Below are positions 25,054 to 32,334 of a stretch of DNA of 64,000 nucleotides, piece by piece (position 1 is the first letter of the stretch; each line of letters begins with the position of its first letter). The translations under genes were made by a program, and so were the position numbers. The notes under the pieces were generated by a model. It was not told the origin of the DNA. It ran no database searches and saw nothing but the letters and a program-made list of their open reading frames with translations. Location of the stretch: NCBI RefSeq assembly GCF_000682715.1, contig NZ_AWFH01000001.1, positions 124,001 to 188,000 on the forward strand. Reading direction: 5' to 3'. The DNA is from Hyphomonas atlantica corrig. Lineage in GTDB: Bacteria; Pseudomonadota; Alphaproteobacteria; Caulobacterales; Hyphomonadaceae.

Positions 25054-26076
25054 TCAGGCGTCCAGAACGCTCAGGAAACGCTCGATCTTTGTGTCCTCGG
25101 TGGCCCAGGAACAGACGAAGCGCTGGCTGCCACCCATCCAGGGATAGAACACCGCGCCCGCCGCGCGCAGCGCCGTGACCTGATCGTCGGGCAGCATCGC
25201 GAAGACTTCATTGCCCTGCGGCTCGAACGCCAGAGACACACCGCGCGCCACCAGGCCATCGGCCAGCTTCCGGGCCATCCCGTTTGCCTGCGCCGCCAGA
25301 TCCAGCCAGAGGCCGTCTGCCAGCATCGCCTCGGCCTGCGCGGAAAGGTACCGCATCTTGGGCGGCATGTGGCCGGACCGCTTCGCCCGCGCCTCCAGCT
25401 CGCGTTTCTTTTCCCGCGCCTTGCCGAACAACAGGATGATCTCGCACCCCATCGCCCCGGTCTTGGTCAGGCCGAAGGTCAGCACGTCCACGCCAGCTTG
25501 CCAGCTCATCTCCGCCGCGCTCGCTCCGGTTGAGACCAGTGCATTGCCCAGACGCGCGCCATCCAGATGCACGATCAAATCCGACGCATGCGCCCTGGCC
25601 GCATAATCCGTCACCTCTGCCACGCTATAGGCCGTACCGTTTTCGGTGAGGTTCGTCAGGGACAGGACATGCGCTGGGGTTTCATGCACGAAGTCATGAT
25701 TGATGCGCGCCAGGGCCTCATCCAGCTGCGCAGGGCCGATCTTTCCATCCGGCCCGCGAAGCAGGTGCAGCTTGCCTCCGCCGGAAAAGAATTCCGGCGC
25801 GCCGCGCTCATCCACGGCGATATGGGCCCCGGCATGGCACAGCACTGCGCCAGTCGGCGGGCAGAAGCAGGACAAGGCCAGCGCATTCGACGCCGTGCCG
25901 GACGCCGTCAGCCAATAGTCGAAATCGTCTGTACCGAACACAGTCGCCAACTGGCCCCGCAAACATCTTGTCACCCGGTCATTGCCATAGCTCGACTCGA
26001 GGCCGGAATTCGCGGCGAGCACCGCTTCCAGCACTTTCGGATGCGCGGGCGCAGACGTGTCGGAGGAGAAATTCAT
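25054..26076 (-). CDS. Threonine aldolase-like PLP enzyme (beta-eliminating lyase family)
   Basis: A 340-residue fold-type I PLP enzyme resembling low-specificity L-threonine aldolase. The start NFSSDTSAPAHPKVLEAVLA, the ESSYGNDRVTRCLR segment, the DLIVHLDGARLGNA motif (PLP-binding Asp) and FGLTKTGAMGCEII (Schiff-base Lys) are visible. The substrate is likely threonine, allo-threonine or a related beta-hydroxy amino acid, yielding glycine. ATG 26076 overlaps the SDR stop codon by one base (TGATG), indicating coupling; an upstream GTG at 26103 is less likely. Confidence 0.9.
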   Translation of the reverse strand: MNFSSDTSAPAHPKVLEAVLAANSGLESSYGNDRVTRCLRGQLATVFGTDDFDYWLTASGTASNALALSCFCPPTGAVLCHAGAHIAVDERGAPEFFSGGGKLHLLRGPDGKIGPAQLDEALARINHDFVHETPAHVLSLTNLTENGTAYSVAEVTDYAARAHASDLIVHLDGARLGNALVSTGASAAEMSWQAGVDVLTFGLTKTGAMGCEIILLFGKAREKKRELEARAKRSGHMPPKMRYLSAQAEAMLADGLWLDLAAQANGMARKLADGLVARGVSLAFEPQGNEVFAMLPDDQVTALRAAGAVFYPWMGGSQRFVCSWATEDTKIERFLSVLDA

Positions 26077-26828
26077 CAGATCTGCGTGTCCGGTGTTTGC
26101 CACATCAGGTGCTGGCCGCCATCACTGGCGATCATCTGTCCGGTGACGCTGCTGGCTGAAACCAGGTATCGCAGCGCATTGACGATCTCGTCCGGGCTGG
26201 AGCCCTGCCCTGTCAGCGTGGCCGCGGTCTCGGCTGCAAACTCGTCTTCACTCTGATGTTTCGACTTCAGCGTCGGCCCCGGCCCGATGGCGTTGACGCG
26301 GATGTTTGGCGCCAGGGCCTGCGCCATGGTTTTCGTCGCCTGCCAGAGCGCGGCCTTGGACAGCGTGTAGGTGAAGAAATTCGGGGTCAGCTTCCAGACC
26401 CGCTGATCGATCAGATTGACGATCAGGCCCGGCGCACCTTTCGGCAGGGCATCCGCAAAGGTCTGGGCCAGATGGATCGGCGCGCGGAGGTTCGCATTCA
26501 TGTGCTTGTCCCAGCTCTCCCGCGTATGGCTGGAGACCGTGTCCTCATCGAAGACCGAGGCCGAGTTCACAAGCAGGGATACGGGCTGTCCGACTTTCTC
26601 CGCAGCGTGCAGGATCAGCTCGGCGGTGGCCACCTCATCCGACAAGTCAGCCTGCATTGTGACGGCGTCCCCGCCGGCCGAACGAATGGCCTTGGCGGTT
26701 TCCTCTGCGCCGTCAGCGGAGGAATTGTAGTGGACGATTACCTGCCAGCCATCAGCGCCCAGCGCTTCGGCCATGGCCCGGCCCAGCCGCGCCCCGGCGC
26801 CCGTGACCAGCGCCGCGCCCGGCTTCAT
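26076..26828 (-). CDS. SDR-family reductase, pteridine-reductase-like
   Basis: A 250-residue short-chain dehydrogenase. The dinucleotide motif TGAGARLGRAMA fits the TGxxxRxG signature of pteridine reductases (PTR1/FolM) rather than the common TGxxxGIG. The catalytic Tyr and Lys are in YTLSKAALW, with NAIGPGPTL after. It may reduce a dihydropterin, for example dihydromonapterin. ATG 26828 overlaps the antiporter stop by four bases (ATGA). It is the middle gene of an antiporter-SDR-aldolase operon. Confidence 0.82.
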   Translation of the reverse strand: MKPGAALVTGAGARLGRAMAEALGADGWQVIVHYNSSADGAEETAKAIRSAGGDAVTMQADLSDEVATAELILHAAEKVGQPVSLLVNSASVFDEDTVSSHTRESWDKHMNANLRAPIHLAQTFADALPKGAPGLIVNLIDQRVWKLTPNFFTYTLSKAALWQATKTMAQALAPNIRVNAIGPGPTLKSKHQSEDEFAAETAATLTGQGSSPDEIVNALRYLVSASSVTGQMIASDGGQHLMWQTPDTQI

Positions 26829-27814
26829 GCCGGCGCGCTCTGGAACAGGCCGAGCAGGTTCACCCCGTGAATCAGGCCGTAGATATAGGCGGCATAGATC
26901 AGCAGCATCAACACTCCCATCAGGCGGCCAAGGCGCGCGCGCGTCAGGATGAACCCGCCGATCAGCAGCGCCGCAAAGGCCATGACCCAATGATCATATT
27001 GCGTGAAAGTCGGCGCAATCTCAATCGGCCCGAAGAGAGAGATGATTCCACCCGCTCCGAGAATGTTGAACACGTTGGAACCAAGCACATTGCCGATGGC
27101 CACTTCGCCATGCCGGCGCAGCGCCGCCGCGATGGCCGCGCCGATTTCAGGCAGGGAGGTTCCGAACGCCAGCAAGGTCAGGCCGATCCATTCCTGAGGC
27201 ACGTGATAGAATTCGGCGATGCCCACACCGCCCGCGATGATCAGATGCGCGCCGAGGACGAGCCCCCCAATGCCGAGCACGATATAGGCCAGCGACCGGC
27301 CAAGGCTGAGCGGGTCGTGTTCCTCAATCTCAATGCCGGGATCTTCGCCCGACGCCACGGCCTTGCGCGCCATGTAGAAGGTGATGACACAATACGCCAC
27401 GAGAATGGTCAGGAACAGGACGCCCCCCAGGAAGGTCAGCGGTCCCATCGCCGTCAGCAACATCCAGACAACCGTCGCTACCAGCATGGCCGTCAGCGCG
27501 CGTCCCTGCCCGTGACCGCCGGCCACGAACGGCATGATCAGCGCCGGGATGCCCAGCACCAGGAAGATGTTTGCAATGTTGGAGCCGACAATATTGCCCA
27601 GCGCGAGACCGGCCCGGTCTTCCAGCGCAGCATTCAGGGACACGACCATTTCCGGGGCCGATGTGCCGAACCCGACAATGAAGATACCCGCGATCAGCTT
27701 GGAGACGCCAAACCGTTCGGCCACGGCGACTGCGCCGCTTACCAGGAAATCCCCCGCAAACGCCAATATGACGAGCCCCCCGATCAGGGCGGCGATCAGG
27801 GAAAAATCAGGCAT
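26825..27814 (-). CDS. Calcium/sodium antiporter (CaCA family)
   Basis: A 329-residue inner-membrane exchanger with two inverted alpha-repeats. The first is VGFGTSAPEMVVSLNAALED, then LALGNIVGSNIANIFLVLG. The second is LLAFGTSLPEIGAAIAAALR, then VAIGNVLGSNVFNILGAGG. Acidic and Asn residues in these blocks bind the cations. About ten membrane helices are visible. A GGAGCGAG Shine-Dalgarno lies about ten bases before ATG 27814; its first G residues follow the TAG stop of a tiny upstream reading frame. Confidence 0.94.
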   Translation of the reverse strand: MPDFSLIAALIGGLVILAFAGDFLVSGAVAVAERFGVSKLIAGIFIVGFGTSAPEMVVSLNAALEDRAGLALGNIVGSNIANIFLVLGIPALIMPFVAGGHGQGRALTAMLVATVVWMLLTAMGPLTFLGGVLFLTILVAYCVITFYMARKAVASGEDPGIEIEEHDPLSLGRSLAYIVLGIGGLVLGAHLIIAGGVGIAEFYHVPQEWIGLTLLAFGTSLPEIGAAIAAALRRHGEVAIGNVLGSNVFNILGAGGIISLFGPIEIAPTFTQYDHWVMAFAALLIGGFILTRARLGRLMGVLMLLIYAAYIYGLIHGVNLLGLFQSAPA

Positions 27815-27829
27815 GCGCCGGGCTCGCTC

Positions 27830-27919
27830 CTAGTCGAGACGCTTGTATTCAATGAAGTTCAGGATGCCGAATACGATTACAATTGCGGCAATGGCAATCA
27901 GAGAGGGATGGATGATCAT
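27830..27919 (-). CDS. Predicted 29-residue single-pass membrane protein
   Basis: ATG 27919 opens a 29-codon frame, MIIHPSLIAIAAIVIVFG... ending EYKRLD. Residues 6-22 are strongly hydrophobic and the end is charged, like a small membrane protein. Its stop codon TAG forms part of the TAGGAG Shine-Dalgarno of the antiporter gene 15 bp downstream, suggesting coupling. The initiation site is weak (GAGACGG). It could be a regulatory leader ORF or a small antiporter partner. Too short for certainty. Confidence 0.45.
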   Translation of the reverse strand: MIIHPSLIAIAAIVIVFGILNFIEYKRLD

Positions 27920-28079
27920 GGCGCCGTCTCGCTGTTGTTTTCTTGAGCATTTCCATGCTTTCGCACCGCTCTTAGCGTGCGTTGCCGGGCTTGGCGAGCC
28001 CGAATTCTCAGGAAGTTTGCATTCCCTTTGCGAGTTTTTTCACATTACACCTGTAATTCCCACGGCGTAAGGAGACCTC

Positions 28080-28553
28080 ATGTCCTGGCTCAGAACCCGG
28101 CTTTTTCATGCCTATGCCCGCCTGCGCCGCCCCATGACGATGGGTGTGCGTGGACTGGTCGAGAATGAGGACGGGCATATCCTTCTGGTGCGCCATACCT
28201 ACATTTCCGGCTGGCACATGCCCGGCGGCGGGGTCGAGCGGAACGAGCCCTGTGTCGAGGCGTTGCGGCGCGAAATCGAGGAAGAAGCGGGAATCCTGAT
28301 GAATGGCGCGCCGGTACTGGCAGGCGTTTATTCCAACCACGCCTCATTCCCGAACGATCACGTCATGCTGTATCACGTGCCCCCAGGTATCTGGACACAA
28401 GGCAAGGCAACGGCGCTGGCCGAGATTGCGGAAATCCGCTGGTGCCCGCCTGATGATGTCCCTGACGGCACGACCAATGGCACACGGCTCAGGCTGGCAG
28501 AATTCTATCTGGGGCAGGCCCGGTCACCTTATTGGTCGGGCAAGGCCCTTTAA
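28080..28553 (+). CDS. Nudix hydrolase
   Basis: A 157-residue Nudix-fold hydrolase. The Nudix box is GGGVERNEPCVEALRREIEE followed by EAGI, with all catalytic Glu residues, and HMPGGGVE before it. The N-terminal part YARLRRPMTMGVRGLVENED is typical of ADP-ribose or dNTP pyrophosphatases; the substrate is not predictable. ATG 28080 has AAGGAG eight bases upstream. Confidence 0.9.
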   Translation: MSWLRTRLFHAYARLRRPMTMGVRGLVENEDGHILLVRHTYISGWHMPGGGVERNEPCVEALRREIEEEAGILMNGAPVLAGVYSNHASFPNDHVMLYHVPPGIWTQGKATALAEIAEIRWCPPDDVPDGTTNGTRLRLAEFYLGQARSPYWSGKAL

Positions 28554-28556
28554 CCG

Positions 28557-28658
28557 TCACGCCCCCGCCATTGCCAACAGCGCCGGTAGGCACAGGAAAG
28601 CCAGAGCGGCCAGCGCAACAATGACCAGGCGGGTCGTGGGGGAGAGCCGTGATCTCAT
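28557..28658 (-). CDS. Possible 33-residue membrane peptide
   Basis: ATG 28658 opens a 33-codon frame starting MRSRLSPTTRLVIVALAAL and ending LLAMAGA. An AAGGTG ribosome binding site lies four bases upstream. The basic N-terminus plus one hydrophobic helix (residues 11-31) resembles small membrane proteins or a signal peptide alone. It is convergent with the Nudix gene. Small size keeps the confidence low. Confidence 0.35.
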   Translation of the reverse strand: MRSRLSPTTRLVIVALAALAFLCLPALLAMAGA

Positions 28659-28783
28659 GCACACCTTGTCGGCGCGGATTGAGTCTCAATGCGGGCAGAT
28701 TGTCGGAAACTTCGTGGAATTGCAGTTCAGCGGAAAGATTCGCAGATTGAGGGAACCTTTGCTCGCGTCGCCTATTGCTTGAT

Positions 28784-28918
28784 CGTGGTGGGATGGGAAC
28801 GCAGAGCATTCCACTACAAGACGAGCCCCGTGTCGGAGCAGGGTCCCCCCTCTTCCCGCTCCGGACCGAGTGTGGAACGCTGGCTTTCTCCCCCTTGAGT
28901 CAGCGTTCCTTTTCTTTG
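28784..28918 (+). ncRNA. Candidate structured small RNA with terminator
   Basis: A possible promoter (TTGAGG 28747-28752, CTATTG 28772-28777, 19-base spacer) precedes a 135-base region with no coding frame. AGCATTCCAC (from 28805) pairs with GTGGAACGCT (28872-28881) with one mismatch. TCGGAGC and GCTCCGGA form the apical hairpin, and a rho-independent terminator ends it. The interrupted long-hairpin shape recalls 6S RNA, but no sequence identity is claimed. The flanking genes are Nudix (upstream, same strand) and pgsA-like (convergent). Confidence 0.4.
28874..28918 (+). terminator. Rho-independent terminator
   Basis: GGAACGCTG (28874-28882) pairs perfectly with CAGCGTTCC (28901-28909) around an 18-base loop, followed by TTTTTCTTT. 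No gene ends just before it on this strand, which supports a small-RNA transcript. The left arm also belongs to an alternative upstream pairing. Confidence 0.8.
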
Positions 28919-28921
28919 GGT

Positions 28922-29578
28922 CTAGTCAGGTGAGCCCGATCCGGCAGCTTTCATGTATTGCCCAGCCGTCCACCAGGACAGCGCCGCTGCAACCCAGAGC
29001 AGGCCAACCACGGTCACAATCGCCACGATCGCCAGCACATCGGACCCCGTCGCCACGTCGCCATCAAGACTTGGGCGAAGCGTGGCCAGTGGCAGCATCA
29101 GGCCGATGATCGCCGCGAACTCGAATCCGGTTTTCCACTTTGCCAGATTGGACGGGACAATCGCGGAGCGCCCGCGCGGCGTTGCCCGGAACCATGTCAT
29201 GAACACATCCCGCGCGATGATCATCGCTGCAGGCACATAAATCAGCCAGGATCTGAATTCGAGCGCGAGCCCGAACAGCGCTGCGGCAATCAGCAATTTG
29301 TCGGCAATCGGGTCCAGCCACACACCGAACCGGCTGTGCGCCTCCAGTTTCCGGGCCAGCCAGCCATCCAGGAAGTCGGTGATGGCTCCCGCGAGGAATG
29401 CCAGGAACGCAAACTGGTACCAGAGCTGTTGCAGGGTTGCCCGCCGAGACAATTCCTCTGGCGACAAGCCGGTCAGCGTCAGGTCCAGGCTGCCCGCCTG
29501 CCAGAAGCCGACCAGAACGAAACCGGCAAAGACGCAGCGGGCAATGGTCAGCGCATTGGGGAGCCATTTGAAAGTCAT
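28922..29578 (-). CDS. pgsA: CDP-alcohol phosphatidyltransferase (phosphatidylglycerophosphate synthase type)
   Basis: A 218-residue inner-membrane enzyme that would join CDP-diacylglycerol to glycerol-3-phosphate. The family signature DFLDGWLARKLEAHSRFGVW, then LDPIADK carries all the metal-binding Asp residues. Six hydrophobic segments are visible. ATG 29578 has GAGGTGG six bases upstream; a GTG at 29587 lies inside that site. Substrate assignment as PgsA rests on the N-terminal NALTIARCVFAGF and length, so a phosphatidyl transferase of another specificity is possible. Confidence 0.85.
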   Translation of the reverse strand: MTFKWLPNALTIARCVFAGFVLVGFWQAGSLDLTLTGLSPEELSRRATLQQLWYQFAFLAFLAGAITDFLDGWLARKLEAHSRFGVWLDPIADKLLIAAALFGLALEFRSWLIYVPAAMIIARDVFMTWFRATPRGRSAIVPSNLAKWKTGFEFAAIIGLMLPLATLRPSLDGDVATGSDVLAIVAIVTVVGLLWVAAALSWWTAGQYMKAAGSGSPD

Positions 29579-29645
29579 GGCTGCCACCTCTGCCAGTGCC
29601 CGCGCGCCTTCGCAATCACGAAACTGTGGAGGTTGCCCTCCCAGC

Positions 29646-30578
29646 CTAATTCGTATTGCCGGTCACATCCTCAATCGCGATGTCGTAGTGCCGGTTGCAG
29701 AACTGGCAATCGATGCCCAGCGTGCCATCCGCTTCGGTCATCTCTCGCAGGGAGTCATCCGGCATCTGTTTCAGCGTCTCGACCAGCCGTTCCTGATTGC
29801 AGGTACAACGGTCATCCAGCGCCTGCGGCGTTTCCATCGTGACGCCCTGTTCGTGGAACAAACGGTAGAGCAGCTGCTCCATCGGCAGGTCCGCATCGGC
29901 CAGCTCACCATCGGTCAGCGTTGCAAACAGGGCTTCGGCTTCGCGCCACGCCTCTTCGGTTTCACCGCGCGTTTCATCTGCTGCGATCCGCTGCACCATC
30001 ATGCCGCCGGATACCCAGACCGGATTTCCATCCTTGCGGTCCAGCTCGGCGACGGACAGTTTCAGGCGCGTCGGAACTTGTTCTGACATGGCAAAATAGT
30101 CTTCTGCGCACTCGCTCAGCGTGCCCTTCGACAGCGGCACGATGCCCTGATAGGGCTGGATCGCCGGATTGTCCTGAATGATGATCAGGCCAAGCCGTCC
30201 GTTCGGGCCGAACAGCTGGGGCATGTGCGGGGCATCGCCCTTGTTCACCTTGTCCAGATGGGCCCAGGCCTCGGCATCGAATTTGGCATAGCCGCGCACA
30301 CCGCCATCAGAGCGATACTCGCCGACCAGCATGGACACCGGGCCATCGCCTTCGGCCTGCACCAGAAGGCGCCCCTCGAATTTCAGGGACGCGCCGACCA
30401 GCGTCGCAAGCGTCACGGCTTCGCCAAGTATGCGGGCCAAATTCTTCGGATAGTCATGCCGATGCAGGATGCCCGACAGGCTGCCCTCGCCCATGCGAAC
30501 GGCGCGCCCGCGAATGGGACGGTCCACGATCTGGAAGTTCGTGACGAAATCGGTGACGGCGTAGGTTGCGTCAGTCAT
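29646..30578 (-). CDS. hslO: Hsp33 redox-regulated chaperone
   Basis: A 310-residue Hsp33 holdase of the cytoplasm, activated by oxidative and heat stress. The N-terminal core has NFQIVDRPIRGRAVRMGEGS and a conserved GEAVTLATLVGASLKFEGRL. The C-terminal zinc/redox switch has the four cysteines CTC and CQFC, 30 residues apart. ATG 30578 (MTDATYAV) is preceded by GAGGTG, which lies inside a stable hairpin (30583-30603). In many alphaproteobacteria hslO follows argF; here argF is 3 kb away. Confidence 0.95.
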   Translation of the reverse strand: MTDATYAVTDFVTNFQIVDRPIRGRAVRMGEGSLSGILHRHDYPKNLARILGEAVTLATLVGASLKFEGRLLVQAEGDGPVSMLVGEYRSDGGVRGYAKFDAEAWAHLDKVNKGDAPHMPQLFGPNGRLGLIIIQDNPAIQPYQGIVPLSKGTLSECAEDYFAMSEQVPTRLKLSVAELDRKDGNPVWVSGGMMVQRIAADETRGETEEAWREAEALFATLTDGELADADLPMEQLLYRLFHEQGVTMETPQALDDRCTCNQERLVETLKQMPDDSLREMTEADGTLGIDCQFCNRHYDIAIEDVTGNTN

Positions 30579-30582
30579 GGGA

Positions 30583-30603
30583 GGACACCTCGAATTGGTG
30601 TCC
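30583..30603 (-). promoter_or_regulatory. Hairpin sequestering the hslO ribosome binding site
   Basis: Read on the minus strand, GGACACC-AATTCGA-GGTGTCC forms a 7-bp perfect stem with a 7-base loop, ending four bases before the hslO ATG. The only Shine-Dalgarno-like run, GAGGTG, lies in the loop edge and right arm. Adjacent GG and CC can extend the stem past one bulge. This layout suits an RNA thermometer or another translational switch. Confidence 0.5.
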
Positions 30604-30672
30604 CCATGTGGCAGCGCCCCGCCCCTATCGCAAGAGGCACGCCTGCGCGAGCCCGATCAGGCCGAACGGGAA

Positions 30673-30701
30673 TTGACATTCCACCCAAGGAAGACATTAT
30701 C
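30673..30701 (+). promoter_or_regulatory. Sigma-70 promoter for yidD
   Basis: TTGACA (30673-30678), a 17-base spacer and ATTATC (30696-30701) make one of the best promoters in the window. The expected transcription start is about 30707-30709, so the GTG at 30731 with GGGGGA nine bases upstream is the likely translation start. A GTG at 30707 would need a leaderless mRNA. Confidence 0.7.
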
Positions 30702-30730
30702 TGAAAGTGGGGATTGGGGGACGGTACGAC

Positions 30731-31078
30731 GTGCACATCAGTGAGATCGATCTCGATATTCCAGAGACCTTGCGCCCATCTACACTGAGGCGCCTGGGCG
30801 TCAAACCCGCACTTGATGCCAAAATCGATCAGGCGCCAAAATTGGGCCTGACCCATCGTGCGTTCCTGCCTGTTACGATGCTTCGCCTGTATCGGCGCGT
30901 GAGACCGGATTTCATTGGCAATCGCTGTGTGTTTGAGCCGAGTTGTTCCCGCTACAGCGAGCTGGCGTTTCGCACGAAGCCCTTTTTCACCGCCCTTCAC
31001 CTAACCCTGAGGCGCCTTCACAAATGCAAGCCCGACCAAGGCGGCACCGACCTTTCAGACCTGGAGTTTCCTGAATGA
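30731..31078 (+). CDS. yidD: YidD membrane-protein insertion efficiency factor family protein
   Basis: A 115-residue member of the YidD (haemolytic domain) family, normally 70-90 residues. The conserved core is LRLYRRVRPDFIGNRCVFEP, then SCSRYSELAF and LRRLHKCKP, with the family cysteines. The N-terminal 40 residues are an extension. Family members sit near YidC and aid membrane-protein insertion, but this copy is not in the rpmH-rnpA-yidC cluster. Start GTG 30731 was chosen from the promoter and ribosome binding site. It overlaps the next gene by four bases (ATGA). Confidence 0.8.
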   Translation: MHISEIDLDIPETLRPSTLRRLGVKPALDAKIDQAPKLGLTHRAFLPVTMLRLYRRVRPDFIGNRCVFEPSCSRYSELAFRTKPFFTALHLTLRRLHKCKPDQGGTDLSDLEFPE

Positions 31079-31284
31079 AATATCGCATCCAACCCATCGG
31101 CAAAGAGTTTTCAGACAAGGCCGTGAAAGCGCTTGAGGACAAGCTCAACGCGGCGCACGAGAAGGGCTATAAATTCCACAGTGTGATGGAAGTGTCCCAG
31201 CCTGGCTGCGCTGGTTTTGGAGCACCCTCTATCACCTATCTGGCCATCTTCGAACAAGAGCACGAGCCAAGCACGTATACGTAA
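31075..31284 (+). CDS. Small DUF4177-like protein
   Basis: A 69-residue protein coupled to yidD by an ATGA overlap. The pattern KYRIQPIGKEF...LEDKLNAAHEKGYKFHSV...ITYLAIFEQ resembles DUF4177, a small alpha/beta protein of unknown function. One Cys is in QPGCAGFG. No other clue to its role. Confidence 0.65.
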   Translation: MKYRIQPIGKEFSDKAVKALEDKLNAAHEKGYKFHSVMEVSQPGCAGFGAPSITYLAIFEQEHEPSTYT

Positions 31285-31295
31285 AGGCGCAGAAG

Positions 31296-32231
31296 TCAGG
31301 CCGAACAACTGCCGCCGCCCAGCACGCAGAAACTGGCGCACCAGGGATGGTTCAGCTTGACCGGATCAGCCGTCGCGTCCGACAGCGTATCGCCAAGCTC
31401 GAACGCAGGGTCGTCCACCAAGAGCGTACAGGCGGTCACCGTGGCCTTGCCCGCGCCCTTGCGGCGGATCACCATGCGCTGGTTGGCGCACATGATGTCG
31501 TCTGGTGACTTGTTCAGGATGCCCCAGCAATCTGTTGTAATCTCGGGCGGATCATCGCGCGCGATCATCTCCGGGAACAGGACAAGCTGTTTGGTGTCGG
31601 ACGGGTCGAGGCGCAGCCCCAGAGATTGGGCCAGCGCGCCATAGGTGGCGCGGGCGGTTGCATCATCCTCTGTCAGGGCCTGGCGTCCGGCAATCGCCAC
31701 CTGTACGCCGCGTTCACCAAGCCATCGGAGGCCTTTGCACGCCTCTTCAAAAGCTCCCGACCTGCGCTCCTCATCATGAACAACCGCCTCGTGGGAATCG
31801 AGGGACACGCGCAGGATCATTCTGGAGCCATAGGTCTCGGCCAAACGCTCCAGGCCCTGCTGGATGCGAGGGCGCATCATCGGACGCATCGCATTGGTCA
31901 ACAGCAGTAGGCTGTGCCCGTCTGCCAGCACGTCTTCCATGATGCCCAATATCTCCGGGCACATGAAGGGCTCACCGCCCGTGATGCCGATTTCTATGGG
32001 CTTGTCGATTTCATCCAGAAACGGCCGTACATCCGCGCGGGTGAGATAGACGAGCCGGTCGTTGCGCGGTGAACTCTCGATGTAGCAATTCACGCATTCG
32101 ATGTTGCAGAGCGTGCCCGTGTTCAGCCACAGCGTTTTCAAACCTGTCCAGCCGACGCTGGCGCGCGTCTCGCCCTTGGCGGTGACATCGGGATCAGAGA
32201 ATTTGGCGGGGTGAAATTCGCTATCGGCCAT
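31296..32231 (-). CDS. Radical SAM enzyme with cysteine-rich C-terminus
   Basis: A 311-residue radical SAM protein. The cluster-binding motif is CNIECVNC (about residue 42; Cx3Cx2C), followed by GITGGEPFMCPEI and a partial TIM barrel. The C-terminal third carries further cysteines: DCWGILN, IMCANQRM, VTACTLL and the terminal CASFCVLGGGSCSA, which suggests auxiliary iron-sulfur cluster binding (SPASM/Twitch-like). ATG 32231 was taken; the frame upstream overlaps the divergent promoter region. It is divergent from an MFS gene. The substrate is unknown; no precursor peptide was recognised. Confidence 0.85.
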   Translation of the reverse strand: MADSEFHPAKFSDPDVTAKGETRASVGWTGLKTLWLNTGTLCNIECVNCYIESSPRNDRLVYLTRADVRPFLDEIDKPIEIGITGGEPFMCPEILGIMEDVLADGHSLLLLTNAMRPMMRPRIQQGLERLAETYGSRMILRVSLDSHEAVVHDEERRSGAFEEACKGLRWLGERGVQVAIAGRQALTEDDATARATYGALAQSLGLRLDPSDTKQLVLFPEMIARDDPPEITTDCWGILNKSPDDIMCANQRMVIRRKGAGKATVTACTLLVDDPAFELGDTLSDATADPVKLNHPWCASFCVLGGGSCSA

Positions 32232-32334
32232 GCTTCCATGTGTAGCGTGATCTGCGCGCCCTTCCAGCAGTTTTGTCTGAACACACTCAATCGTGAATGT
32301 TGCCACCTGACAGGGCCGCGCTATTTTGCGCTTC

